Below, piece after piece: positions 40,492 to 48,741 of a DNA stretch of 64,000 nt (positions are counted from its first letter, which is position 1; every line of letters starts with the position of its first letter). The stretch spans positions 1-64,000 of the forward strand of contig NZ_BCWI01000007.1 of assembly GCF_001592125.1 (NCBI RefSeq), read 5' to 3'. The translations under genes and the position numbers were made by a program. Origin of the DNA: Microbacterium hominis NBRC 15708. GTDB taxonomy: Bacteria; Actinomycetota; Actinomycetes; Actinomycetales; Microbacteriaceae. The notes under the pieces were generated by a model. It saw only the letters and a program-made list of their open reading frames with translations, was not told the DNA's origin and did not search any database.

Positions 40492-43056
40492 TCAGGATGC
40501 GTCCGCTCGCGCGAGCTTCTCCGCCTTCAGCTGCGCGAGACCGCGGTAGCCGGCGTCCGGGCTCGTCGCGGCGCGGGCGGTGCGCAGCGCGGCACGCACC
40601 GCCGCGGGCGTGAACGCGTCCGGCGCGGCGGTGCGGATCGTCCACGCCACCGTCTCGCCGGGCAGCAGCGTCTCGAGGGTGCGCTCGGCGTGCGCGTCGG
40701 GGTCGATCTGATCGACGAGCAGGGTGGCGTCGCGCAGCAGCGTGCGCGCGGTGAGGTGCACCGACACCCCCGCGGGCACCGCGTCCACCTCCACGTCGAA
40801 CCGCGGCTCCGGGTCGGGGTGGACGCGATCCGTCTCGCCGAGCAGGACGCTCCGCGACGCGCGCGCCCCGGACGCGCCGGGTGCGCCGGACGCCCCGGGT
40901 GCGCCGGTGTCGGCATCCGTCGGGGTGAGCACCGTCGCGACGAGGAGCTCGTCGCCACCGAGGTCGGCGGCGAGGGCGTGCATCGGCACGGCGATCGCCG
41001 TGTGCGCCGGCACGTGCACGGTGGCCTCGGTCTGCCCCGAGGGCGCACCGCGCGTCCAACGCTGCACGTCGACGACCGCGTCCCACGGCTCGGGTGTGCT
41101 GTTGCACGCGAACAGGGTGGGTCCGTCGGCCTCGTGTCGCAGGACGACGATGCGCGGGCGGTAGGCCTCGCGCACGGCGTAGGCGACCGGCTTGTAGCGG
41201 TCGGCGACGTCGATCATCGACCACGAGAGCGCGGGCCAGCAGTCGTTCAGCTGCCACACGATCGTGCCGCGGCAGAAGGGCTCGAGAGTGCGGAACCGCT
41301 CGACGCCGTAGCGCACGGCGCGCGCCTGATCGAGCTGGGCGAGCCAGTACCACTCGTCGAAGTCGGTCGGCACGCCGAAATGGGCGTCGAGCACGTCGTT
41401 GATGCGCTCCGTGCCGCCGGCCGCCTTCTGGCGCTGGATGGTCCCCGCCGAGAAGGGTCCCGGCCACTCGTCGTGGACGACCGCGTCGAAGGTCGCGCGG
41501 GCCGGGGGTCCCTGGAACCCGAACTCCGAGACGAACCGCGGGCGTACGTCGTCGTAGGCGCGGTAGTCGTCGGGGATCCACCAGTGCACCACGCCGCGGG
41601 AGGGATCGTTGGGATCATCCCACCGTCCGCCCGACGACGGGCTGCCCACGAGATAGGCCCGCGAGGGGTCGAGCTCGGCGACGAGTCGGGGGAGGAGGTC
41701 GACGTAGAACGTCTCGCCCCAGCTCGCGCCGTCGAGCACGTGCTCCCAGTCGTGCAGGAACCAGAACCACAGGTTCTCGTTGTTGCCGTTCCAGAGCGCG
41801 AGGCTGGGGTGCGGCATCAGCCGGGTGATGTTCTCGCGCGCCTCCGCCTCGACCTCGCCGGCGAAGGGCTCCTCCTCGGGATACGCCGCGCAGGCGAAGA
41901 GGAAGTCCTGCCACACGAGGATGCCGGCCTCGTCGCACGCGGTGTAGAACTCGTCCGACTCGAACACGCCGCCGCCCCACACGCGCAGCAGGTTCGCGCC
42001 GAGGTCGAGCGTCTCGGCGATCCGACGGCGGATGTCCCGGCTCGTGACGCGGGCGGGCGAGGTGTCGTCGGGGATCCAGTTGAAGCCCCGGACGAACATC
42101 GGCACCCCGTTGACCGTCAGGCCGAAGCTGCGACCCTCTGCATCCTCGGTCTGATCGACCACGAGATCGCGGAACCCGATCCGCCGCGTCCAGACGTCCA
42201 GTGCGGCGCCGTGCGCGTCGACGAGCGTCACGGTGAGCTCGTGCAGCACGGGCGCCCCCATGCCGGTCGGCCACCAGCGGGCGGGGTGCGGCACGACGAG
42301 CTCGCCCCGGAGGCGGTCGGAGTGCGCGGGCGCGGCGATCCAGGTGCGGGCGCCCCCGACCTCGACGAGCACGCCGAGGTCGCTCTGCCGCCCGGACTCG
42401 GCGGTGCGCTCCAGCTCGATGTCGAGCGAGATCACGCCGTCGTCGCCCGCGAGACGCGACGTGGGCCGCACGGCGCTGAGCCGTGCGGTCGACCACGCCT
42501 CGACCTCGACGGTGCGCCAGATGCCCGACCCGGGCAGGGCCGGGCCCCAGTCCCAGCCGAACGCGCACGCGTTCTTGCGGATGAAGGGCGACAGCGTGCT
42601 GAAGACGGTCCAGCGCGCTCCGAGCCGGTCGCGTTCCGCCTCCGCGGCGGCGACCGGCGAGCGCAGGGCGACGCGCAGCTCGGCGGGGCCCTCGGCGAGC
42701 TCGGGCGCGGCGACGCGCCAGGTGCGGTGCATGTTCGACAGGCGTGCGCGCGGGTCGCCGTCGATGAGGATGTCCGCGTGGGTGTCGACGCCGTGGAACA
42801 CGACCTCGATCCGCTCGGGGGTGCCCGTCACGGCGGGGAGCCGGGTGCGGTACTCCCAGTCCGCTTCGCCGATCCACGTGAGCCGGTGCTCGTTGTCGTC
42901 GTCGAACGGGTCGGCGATGGCCCGCGCGTCGCGCAGCGCCATGTGCACGTCGCCCGGCACCGGGGCGTCGAAGGTACGGCCGACGACGTGGTCGGGGAGG
43001 GGGCCCGACGCTCCGCGGAGCTGCCAGACGGCGTCGGTGGGGATACGGGTGAGCAC
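40492..43056 (-). CDS. Beta-mannosidase, glycoside hydrolase family 2
   Basis: 854 aa from GTG 43056. The N-terminal jelly-roll (FHGVDTHADILIDG) and Ig-like domains precede a TIM barrel starting near residue 300 (FVRGFNWIPDD, LLRVWGGGVFESDEFYTACDEAGILVWQDF). The acid/base Glu is in WNGNNENLWFW and the nucleophile Glu in FVSEFGFQG. These and WQLNDCWPALSWSMID are GH2 beta-mannosidase hallmarks. No signal peptide: it removes terminal beta-mannose from imported oligosaccharides. It is divergent from the ABC importer, with operator site 2 between them. A Gly-Ala-Ser-Pro repeat near residue 740 is a linker. Confidence 0.92.
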   Translation of the reverse strand: MLTRIPTDAVWQLRGASGPLPDHVVGRTFDAPVPGDVHMALRDARAIADPFDDDNEHRLTWIGEADWEYRTRLPAVTGTPERIEVVFHGVDTHADILIDGDPRARLSNMHRTWRVAAPELAEGPAELRVALRSPVAAAEAERDRLGARWTVFSTLSPFIRKNACAFGWDWGPALPGSGIWRTVEVEAWSTARLSAVRPTSRLAGDDGVISLDIELERTAESGRQSDLGVLVEVGGARTWIAAPAHSDRLRGELVVPHPARWWPTGMGAPVLHELTVTLVDAHGAALDVWTRRIGFRDLVVDQTEDAEGRSFGLTVNGVPMFVRGFNWIPDDTSPARVTSRDIRRRIAETLDLGANLLRVWGGGVFESDEFYTACDEAGILVWQDFLFACAAYPEEEPFAGEVEAEARENITRLMPHPSLALWNGNNENLWFWFLHDWEHVLDGASWGETFYVDLLPRLVAELDPSRAYLVGSPSSGGRWDDPNDPSRGVVHWWIPDDYRAYDDVRPRFVSEFGFQGPPARATFDAVVHDEWPGPFSAGTIQRQKAAGGTERINDVLDAHFGVPTDFDEWYWLAQLDQARAVRYGVERFRTLEPFCRGTIVWQLNDCWPALSWSMIDVADRYKPVAYAVREAYRPRIVVLRHEADGPTLFACNSTPEPWDAVVDVQRWTRGAPSGQTEATVHVPAHTAIAVPMHALAADLGGDELLVATVLTPTDADTGAPGASGAPGASGARASRSVLLGETDRVHPDPEPRFDVEVDAVPAGVSVHLTARTLLRDATLLVDQIDPDAHAERTLETLLPGETVAWTIRTAAPDAFTPAAVRAALRTARAATSPDAGYRGLAQLKAEKLARADAS

Positions 43057-43134
43057 GGCGTCGTCCTCGTCTCTCAGCGGGTGTCACGGATTTCGGATTG
43101 CGGTCTTGCGTCCGCCGCCACCCTCGGGCTAATG

Positions 43135-43152
43135 TGCAAAAGCGCTTTGGCA
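43135..43152. promoter_or_regulatory. LacI operator, site 2
   Basis: TGCAAAAGCGCTTTGGCA contains the perfect core AAAGCGCTTT (43139-43148). It sits in the 162-bp gap between divergent beta-mannosidase and the sugar-binding protein. With site 1 it defines TGCNAAAGCGCTTNGGCA. Confidence 0.75.
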
Positions 43153-43218
43153 TCTGGCCCGACCAAAGTACATCACGCACCGAGTCGCCTGCAATCCGAC
43201 TCAGAAAGAGAAGTTTCG

Positions 43219-44601
43219 ATGAAGAGACCACTCCGCTCCCGCCCGTGGGCGAAAGCCGCCGCTCTCGCGGCGATGACGGCCCTGACCGTCGGCGGGCTCA
43301 CCGCCTGCGGCGCCGGCTCCACCCCGGCCGAGTCCGCCGGACCCGTCGAGATCGTCATCGGCAATCAGCCCGCCGCGACCGAGACCGCCCGCCTCGCCCT
43401 GTTCAACTCCCTCGTGGAGACGTTCAAGTCGCAGCATCCGAACTACGTCGTCACGACCACCGAGGACGGCTGGGACGCGCAGACCTTCTCCGCGCGGCTG
43501 GCCGCCGGAGACCTGCCGACGGTGATGGGTGTGCCCTTCACCGAGATCCGCGGACTGATCGAGCGCAAGCAGGTCGCCGACCTGACCGACGCCGTCGACC
43601 AGCTCGGGGTCACCGACCTGCTGAACCCCCAGCTGGTCGACCTCGTCTCCGCCGACGGCAAGAAGTACGGCGTGCCGACCATGGCCTACGCGATGGGACT
43701 CGTCTACAACCGTGCCCTCTTCGAGAAGGCGGGCCTCGACCCCGCCGCCCCGCCCACCACGTGGGACGAGGTGCGCGCCGCCGCGAAGCAGATCATGGAC
43801 AAGACGGGCGTGCCCGGCTTCGCCCAGGTGACCACCGACAACCAGGGCGGCTGGGTGCTCGGCGCCCAGGTCGCGTCGCGCGGCGGGTCGCTCGTGAACG
43901 AGGCCGGAGACGAGATCACCTTCGACGATGCGGCCACCACCGACGCGCTGACGCTCCTGCACGAGATGCGCTGGACCGATGGCAGCATGTCTCCCAACGG
44001 GCTGATGGCGGCGCTCGATCTCGCGCAGGCGTTCGCGGGGCAGCAGGTCGGCATGTTCATCCTGCAGTCCGACGCCTACCGGCCGCTCACCGAACAGCTC
44101 TCCTTCCCCAGCGCCGACTTCGGCTTCGGGGCCATGCCGACCGTCTCGGCGGGCGACGCGCCCACGACCCTGTCGGGCGGCACCATCGACATCGTGCGCC
44201 CCGATGCGTCGCCGGCGCAGGCGAAGGCCGCCGTCGAGTGGATCCAGCTCGCCGAGCTCGGCAAGTACACCGACAAGGATGCCGCGCGCGCCGACGCGCA
44301 GGCACTCGCGTCACAGGGCTCCGCCGTCGCGATCCCCGGCCTGCCCGTCGTGACCGCCGCGGCCTACGAGCAGTACCTGTCGTGGATCTCCGATCTGAAC
44401 AACGTCCCGATCGAGAACTTCCGCCCCTACCTCGACGAGGTCGCCGAGCAGAAGGTGCAGTCGGAGCCGCCGGTGAAGGGGCAGGACATCTACGCGACGC
44501 TCGACCCGGTCGTGCAGGCGGTCATCACCGACCAGGGCGCGGACATCCCCACGCTCGTGTCCGGCGCCGCCTCCACGGCTCAGGCGCTGTTGTCCCGCTG
44601 A
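43219..44601 (+). CDS. ABC sugar-binding lipoprotein (family 1 solute-binding)
   Basis: 460 aa from ATG 43219; the open frame upstream is an antisense shadow of the mannosidase. A lipoprotein signal ends LTVGGLTAC with Cys30. The mature part has the MalE-like order (LVETFKSQHPNYVVTTTEDGWDAQTFSARLAAGDLPTVM; YGVPTMAYAMGLVYNRALFEKAGLDPAAPPTTWDEV). Together with two permeases it forms a CUT1-type importer; no ATPase gene is present, so a shared MsiK-type ATPase elsewhere is expected. The ligand is probably a manno- or rhamno-oligosaccharide. Confidence 0.9.
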   Translation: MKRPLRSRPWAKAAALAAMTALTVGGLTACGAGSTPAESAGPVEIVIGNQPAATETARLALFNSLVETFKSQHPNYVVTTTEDGWDAQTFSARLAAGDLPTVMGVPFTEIRGLIERKQVADLTDAVDQLGVTDLLNPQLVDLVSADGKKYGVPTMAYAMGLVYNRALFEKAGLDPAAPPTTWDEVRAAAKQIMDKTGVPGFAQVTTDNQGGWVLGAQVASRGGSLVNEAGDEITFDDAATTDALTLLHEMRWTDGSMSPNGLMAALDLAQAFAGQQVGMFILQSDAYRPLTEQLSFPSADFGFGAMPTVSAGDAPTTLSGGTIDIVRPDASPAQAKAAVEWIQLAELGKYTDKDAARADAQALASQGSAVAIPGLPVVTAAAYEQYLSWISDLNNVPIENFRPYLDEVAEQKVQSEPPVKGQDIYATLDPVVQAVITDQGADIPTLVSGAASTAQALLSR

Positions 44602-44604
44602 TCC

Positions 44605-44641
44605 GTGCGGGGCGGCGGTGAGCCCGCCCGTCGCCCCGCAC
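44605..44641 (+). terminator. Intercistronic hairpin after the binding-protein gene
   Basis: GTGCGGGGCG (44605-44614) pairs perfectly with CGCCCCGCAC (44632-44641) across a 17-nt loop. It lies between the binding protein and the first permease, where many ABC operons have a partial terminator or RNA-stabilising stem that keeps the binding protein in excess. Confidence 0.6.
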
Positions 44642-44709
44642 CCCCACGACTCCTCGCCGCGCCGCGGCGGGGGAGCCCACCACCCGTCCCCGTCGCACCG
44701 AGGAGTCCG

Positions 44710-45597
44710 ATGTCCGTCCGTTCCCGACGTCGCCGCACGTCCCTGGCGGCGCTCGCCGTCGCCGCGCCGACGATCGTCGTGTTCGCCGTGTTCTCGTGGT
44801 GGCCGATCGTGCGCGGCGCGCTCATGAGCGTGCAGCACCCGACGTTCGTGGGCGCCGTCGAGTGGGTCGGCTGGAGCAACTTCGCCTACGTCCTCGCCGA
44901 CCCGCAGCTCGGGCAGGCGGTGGGCAACACCCTGTGGTTCACGGTGCTCGCGATCGTCTTCGGATTCCCCCTGCCCCTCGCCCTCGCCGTCATGATCTCC
45001 ACGGTCCGCGCCCGCCGCCGCGGCCTGTTCGCGGCGCTGGCGTACTTCCCGGTGATCGTGCCGCCGGTGGTGGCGATCCTGCTGTGGCGGTTCGCGTACG
45101 ACCCCGCCCCGACCGGGCTGTTCAACAGCATCCTGGCGACGGTCGGGGCCGGACCGTTCGCCTGGCTCAACGACGCCGCGCTGGCCATGCCGTCGATCGT
45201 GCTGCAGGCCACGTGGGCGGCGGCCGGGACGAGCGTGCTCATCTACCTGGCCGCGCTCACCGCCGTCCGCCCCGACCTCTACGAGGCCGCGGCGCTCGAC
45301 GGCGCGTCGGTGTGTCAACGCGTCTGGCACGTCACCCTTCCCCAGATGCGCACGATGATCCTCATCATGCTGCTGCTGCAGCTCATCGGTGCGGCCCAGG
45401 TGTTCACCGAGCCCTTCCTCATGACCTCGGGCGGACCGCAGAACGCCACGCTCACGATCCTGCTGCTGATGTACCGGTACGCGTTCGGCGGCTCCGCCGA
45501 CTACGGTGCGGCCACGGCTCTCGGGCTCCTCCTGGCCGCGGCGCTCACCGTGCTGTCGGTGCTCTACCTGCGTCTCACGCGGAGGTGGCAGGCATGA
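44710..45597 (+). CDS. ABC sugar permease 1 (MalF-like)
   Basis: 295 aa from ATG 44710 with AGGAG just upstream. Six membrane segments follow a basic N-terminus (RSRRRRTSLAALAVAAPTIVVFAVFSWWPIV). The EAA loop is YEAAALDGASVCQRVWHVTLPQM, which docks the ATPase. PFLMTSGGPQNATLT is the usual MalF-group periplasmic motif. It overlaps permease 2 by 4 bp. Confidence 0.9.
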   Translation: MSVRSRRRRTSLAALAVAAPTIVVFAVFSWWPIVRGALMSVQHPTFVGAVEWVGWSNFAYVLADPQLGQAVGNTLWFTVLAIVFGFPLPLALAVMISTVRARRRGLFAALAYFPVIVPPVVAILLWRFAYDPAPTGLFNSILATVGAGPFAWLNDAALAMPSIVLQATWAAAGTSVLIYLAALTAVRPDLYEAAALDGASVCQRVWHVTLPQMRTMILIMLLLQLIGAAQVFTEPFLMTSGGPQNATLTILLLMYRYAFGGSADYGAATALGLLLAAALTVLSVLYLRLTRRWQA

Positions 45598-46469
45598 GCG
45601 GCGGCCTGCTCACCCCGGCGGAGCTGCGGCGCCCGCGCACGCGGTGGGTGCTGCGCGGCGTGCACGCGGCCGTGCTGGCCGGACTGGTCGTGGCCGGGTT
45701 GGGGCCGCTGCTGTGGCTCGTCGCGGCATCCCTCGGCGAGACCACCGACGTCCTGCGCGACCCGCTCGGGGTCTTCGGGCGGATGACCGAGTGGCACCAC
45801 TACGCCGACGCTTTCCGCGGCGTCGACACCGCGCGCCTGCTGGGCAACACGCTGGCGATGGCGGCGGGATCGGCGGTCACGACCGTCGTGGTGGCCCTGA
45901 GCGCGGGATACGTCATCGCGATCATGCGGCCGCGCTGGGCGCCGCTGCTGTCGGCCGGCATCCTGGCGACGGTCTTCCTGCCGGCGATCGTGTCGTTCGT
46001 GCCGCTCTACCTCACGGTGGTCGACCTGTTCGGCACCGGCATCTCGCTGCAGAACACCTTCTGGGCGGTGTGGCTGCCCGCGGGCGCCAACGCGTTCGCG
46101 GTGCTGCTGGTCACCGGGTACCTCCGCGGCATCCCGCGCGAGCTCATCGAGGCGGCCGAGATCGACGGCGCCGGGCCGCTGCGCATCCTGTGGAGCGTCG
46201 TGCTGCCGGCGGCGCGGCCCATCCTCGGTGTGGTCGCCCTGCTGGCCGCGATCGGGGCCTGGAAGGACTACCTGTGGCCCTCGCTGGTGCTCACCGACCC
46301 GAAGGTGCGGCCCATCTCGGTCGCGCTGCCGATGCTGGAGCGCACGAACGACCTGACGACCTTCTTCGCGATCCTCGTCGTCTCGGCGCTGATCCCCATC
46401 GGGCTGTTCCTGGTCTTCCAGCGTCCCCTCCTGGCCAGCGCCGGCCTCTCCGCGGGGATGAAGGACTGA
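45594..46469 (+). CDS. ABC sugar permease 2 (MalG-like)
   Basis: 291 aa from ATG 45594, coupled to permease 1 by ATGA. Six membrane segments; the EAA loop is LIEAAEIDGAGPLRILWSVVLPAARP; the C-terminal region has WPSLVLTDPKVRPISVALPML, as in CUT1 MalG-type subunits. It pairs with permease 1 to form the channel. The 95 bp after its stop separate it from the secreted beta-helix gene. Confidence 0.9.
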   Translation: MSGGLLTPAELRRPRTRWVLRGVHAAVLAGLVVAGLGPLLWLVAASLGETTDVLRDPLGVFGRMTEWHHYADAFRGVDTARLLGNTLAMAAGSAVTTVVVALSAGYVIAIMRPRWAPLLSAGILATVFLPAIVSFVPLYLTVVDLFGTGISLQNTFWAVWLPAGANAFAVLLVTGYLRGIPRELIEAAEIDGAGPLRILWSVVLPAARPILGVVALLAAIGAWKDYLWPSLVLTDPKVRPISVALPMLERTNDLTTFFAILVVSALIPIGLFLVFQRPLLASAGLSAGMKD

Positions 46470-46564
46470 GACCCGCCGCCGTCGCCCCCCGTCACCGATG
46501 CGGCCCCGCCGCCACGAAGCTCCCGCGCGCAACGGTGCGTGCGGACGAGAGAGGAGATTGGTCC

Positions 46565-48637
46565 ATGACCGAACAGCCCATGTCGCGACCGGAGGGCCGC
46601 CGCCCCAGGTCGCGCCGCCGCGCGCTGGCCACTGCGCTCGCCGTCGTGCTCGCGACCGCAGGGGGCGTGCTGGCGGCCGAGCCCGCCCAGGCCGCCCCCA
46701 CCGCGTACTACGTCGACAGTGTGAACGGCAGCGACGCCGCCGCCGGCACCAGCCCGGCCACCGCGTGGAAGTCGCTCGCTCCGGTGAACGCGCACACCTT
46801 CGCCGCCGGCGACAGCATCCTGCTCGCGCGCGGCGGCACCTGGACGGGACAGCTCGCTCCGCAGGGGTCGGGCACGGCGTCCGCCCCCATCACGGTCTCC
46901 GCCTACGGCTCGGGCGCGCTGCCGCACCTCAGCGGCGCGTCGCTCGCGTCGGGCGGCACCGTCCAGCTGCAGAACCAGAGCTGGTGGACGATCCAGAACC
47001 TCGACGTGTCGAACGACTCCGGCACCGACAACTTCGGCGATCCCACGGGCGGCACGCCCCGCTCCGGCATCCTGGTGCGCAACACCGTCGCGAACACCCT
47101 GCAGCGCGGGATCGTGATCCGCAGCAACGTCGTCAGCGACGTCAACGGATGCTTCCACTGCGCCGACATCGACGCGCACGACAACGGCGGGATCGTCGTG
47201 GACACCACCCAGCTCGGCGCGAGCTTCGACGGGGTGCTCATCGAGAACAACACCGTGCACGACGTCGGCCGCACCGGCATCGTCGTGTGGGACGCCAGCT
47301 ACTTCACCACCGACATGACGGTGATCGTGCAGTCCGCCCTCACCTCGAACGTCCGCATCCGCGGCAACACCGTGATCGACCCCGACAGCGACGGCATCCT
47401 CGCCTTCGGAACCGACGGTGCCGTGCTGGAGTACAACGTCGTCCGCGGGGCGGGCCAGCGCACCACCGATGCGGGCAACATGCCGGCGTCGGCGGGACTG
47501 TGGCCCACGCGCGGCATGAACACGCTCGTGCAGTTCAACGAGGTGTCGGGCACCCGCACCCACGGCACCGACGGTCAGGGCTTCGACGTCGACATGGGCA
47601 GCAAGAACACCCGCGTGCAGTACAACTACTCGCACGACAACGAGGGCGGCTTCCTGCTCCTGATGGGCGGCTACTCGAGCGACGTGGTGGTGCGTGACAA
47701 CCTGTCGGTCAACGACGCCTGGGGAGGAGTGAAGGGCGTCTTCACCTTCTCGTGGGGCGTGCCGGGACCGGTGAAGATCTACAACAACACCGTCTACATC
47801 CCCGCCGGATCGCCCGCGAACCCCATCTACTGCGACGGCGACGCCGGGGCCTGCGCCTCATCGACGCCGGGCCAGTGGTCGTTCGTGAACAACATCGTCG
47901 ACAACCACGGCACCGGGTCGTACACGTACCCCGGCATGGGCACGAACGCGACGTTCGCCTCGAACGTGTTCTCGGGCAACCACCCCGCCAGCGAGCCGGC
48001 CGATGCCACGAAGATCACCGCCGACCCGCGGTTCGTCGCGGCGGGCACCACCGGCAACGGGTTCGCCGTCGCCGACGCCTACAAGCTCCTGTCGACCTCG
48101 CCGGCGATCTCCACCGGGCAGGTCGTGAGCCCCAACGGGTTGCGCGACTTCTTCGGCAACGCACTGTCGACGACCGCGGCGCCCTCCCGCGGGTTCCACG
48201 AGGCCGCGCCGCCCGCCGTCGCCCCGGCGCTCTTCGACCCGGTCAACGACTGGAGCATCAGCACGGCGCGCTCGGCGAACATCATGCTCGACACGACCGC
48301 TCCGGCATCCAACATGGCCGGCGACACCTCGCGCATCAAGCGCAGCGACGACCAGCCCGGCTGGGTGCGCTGGGATGCGGCGGCCGGCAAGACCGTGACC
48401 CTCTCGACCTTCTACTTCAACCAGGGGCCGAGCGCGTTCACGATCGTCGCCCTCGACGGCTCGGGCACCGCCACGACGGTGGCCTTCACCGCGACGGCGG
48501 CTACGGCCACGACCAACGGGTGGACCAAACGCACGATCACCAGCGCGGCGCTGCCGGCCGGCACGCGCGCCGTCGAGGTCCGGTTCGGGCTCGTGTCATC
48601 GTGGGGCGTGCAGATCGGCGACATCACGATCGGCTGA
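46565..48637 (+). CDS. Secreted right-handed beta-helix protein with C-terminal CBM-like domain
   Basis: 690 aa from ATG 46565 after GAGGAG. A signal peptide (about 1-43) ends AEPAQA-AP. Residues 50-500 show parallel beta-helix repeats rich in Asn/Asp turns (VLIENNTVHDVGRTGIVVWDAS; VRIRGNTVIDPDSDGILAF; VQYNYSHDNEGGFLLLMGG), a fold found in polysaccharide lyases and pectin-active hydrolases. Residues 560-690 look like a beta-sandwich carbohydrate-binding domain. No family-specific catalytic residues can be assigned. It likely trims an outer polysaccharide before import by the ABC system. Confidence 0.8.
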   Translation: MTEQPMSRPEGRRPRSRRRALATALAVVLATAGGVLAAEPAQAAPTAYYVDSVNGSDAAAGTSPATAWKSLAPVNAHTFAAGDSILLARGGTWTGQLAPQGSGTASAPITVSAYGSGALPHLSGASLASGGTVQLQNQSWWTIQNLDVSNDSGTDNFGDPTGGTPRSGILVRNTVANTLQRGIVIRSNVVSDVNGCFHCADIDAHDNGGIVVDTTQLGASFDGVLIENNTVHDVGRTGIVVWDASYFTTDMTVIVQSALTSNVRIRGNTVIDPDSDGILAFGTDGAVLEYNVVRGAGQRTTDAGNMPASAGLWPTRGMNTLVQFNEVSGTRTHGTDGQGFDVDMGSKNTRVQYNYSHDNEGGFLLLMGGYSSDVVVRDNLSVNDAWGGVKGVFTFSWGVPGPVKIYNNTVYIPAGSPANPIYCDGDAGACASSTPGQWSFVNNIVDNHGTGSYTYPGMGTNATFASNVFSGNHPASEPADATKITADPRFVAAGTTGNGFAVADAYKLLSTSPAISTGQVVSPNGLRDFFGNALSTTAAPSRGFHEAAPPAVAPALFDPVNDWSISTARSANIMLDTTAPASNMAGDTSRIKRSDDQPGWVRWDAAAGKTVTLSTFYFNQGPSAFTIVALDGSGTATTVAFTATAATATTNGWTKRTITSAALPAGTRAVEVRFGLVSSWGVQIGDITIG

Positions 48638-48661
48638 GTCCCCGCATCCGCAGAGCGGGCT

Positions 48662-48691
48662 CCGCGTCGTTCGCCGTCCTGGGCGACGCGG
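48662..48691 (+). terminator. Hairpin between beta-helix and rhamnosidase genes
   Basis: CCGCGTCG (48662-48669) and CGACGCGG (48684-48691) form a perfect 8-bp stem with a 14-nt loop, 25 bp after the beta-helix stop. A weak terminator or attenuating stem. Confidence 0.5.
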
Positions 48692-48741
48692 GGTCCGTTC
48701 TCGGGGGTGGTGCCCGTCGAGGAGAGGCAGGAGGAAGAAGG

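Noticed and set aside
40690..43218. Long plus-strand frame continuous with the sugar-binding protein
   Set aside because: It is antisense to beta-mannosidase; the lipoprotein signal and ribosome site place the true start at 43219.
46268..47635. 455-codon antisense frame in the beta-helix gene
   Set aside because: Val/Gly/Arg-rich shadow; the plus strand has a signal peptide and beta-helix repeats.
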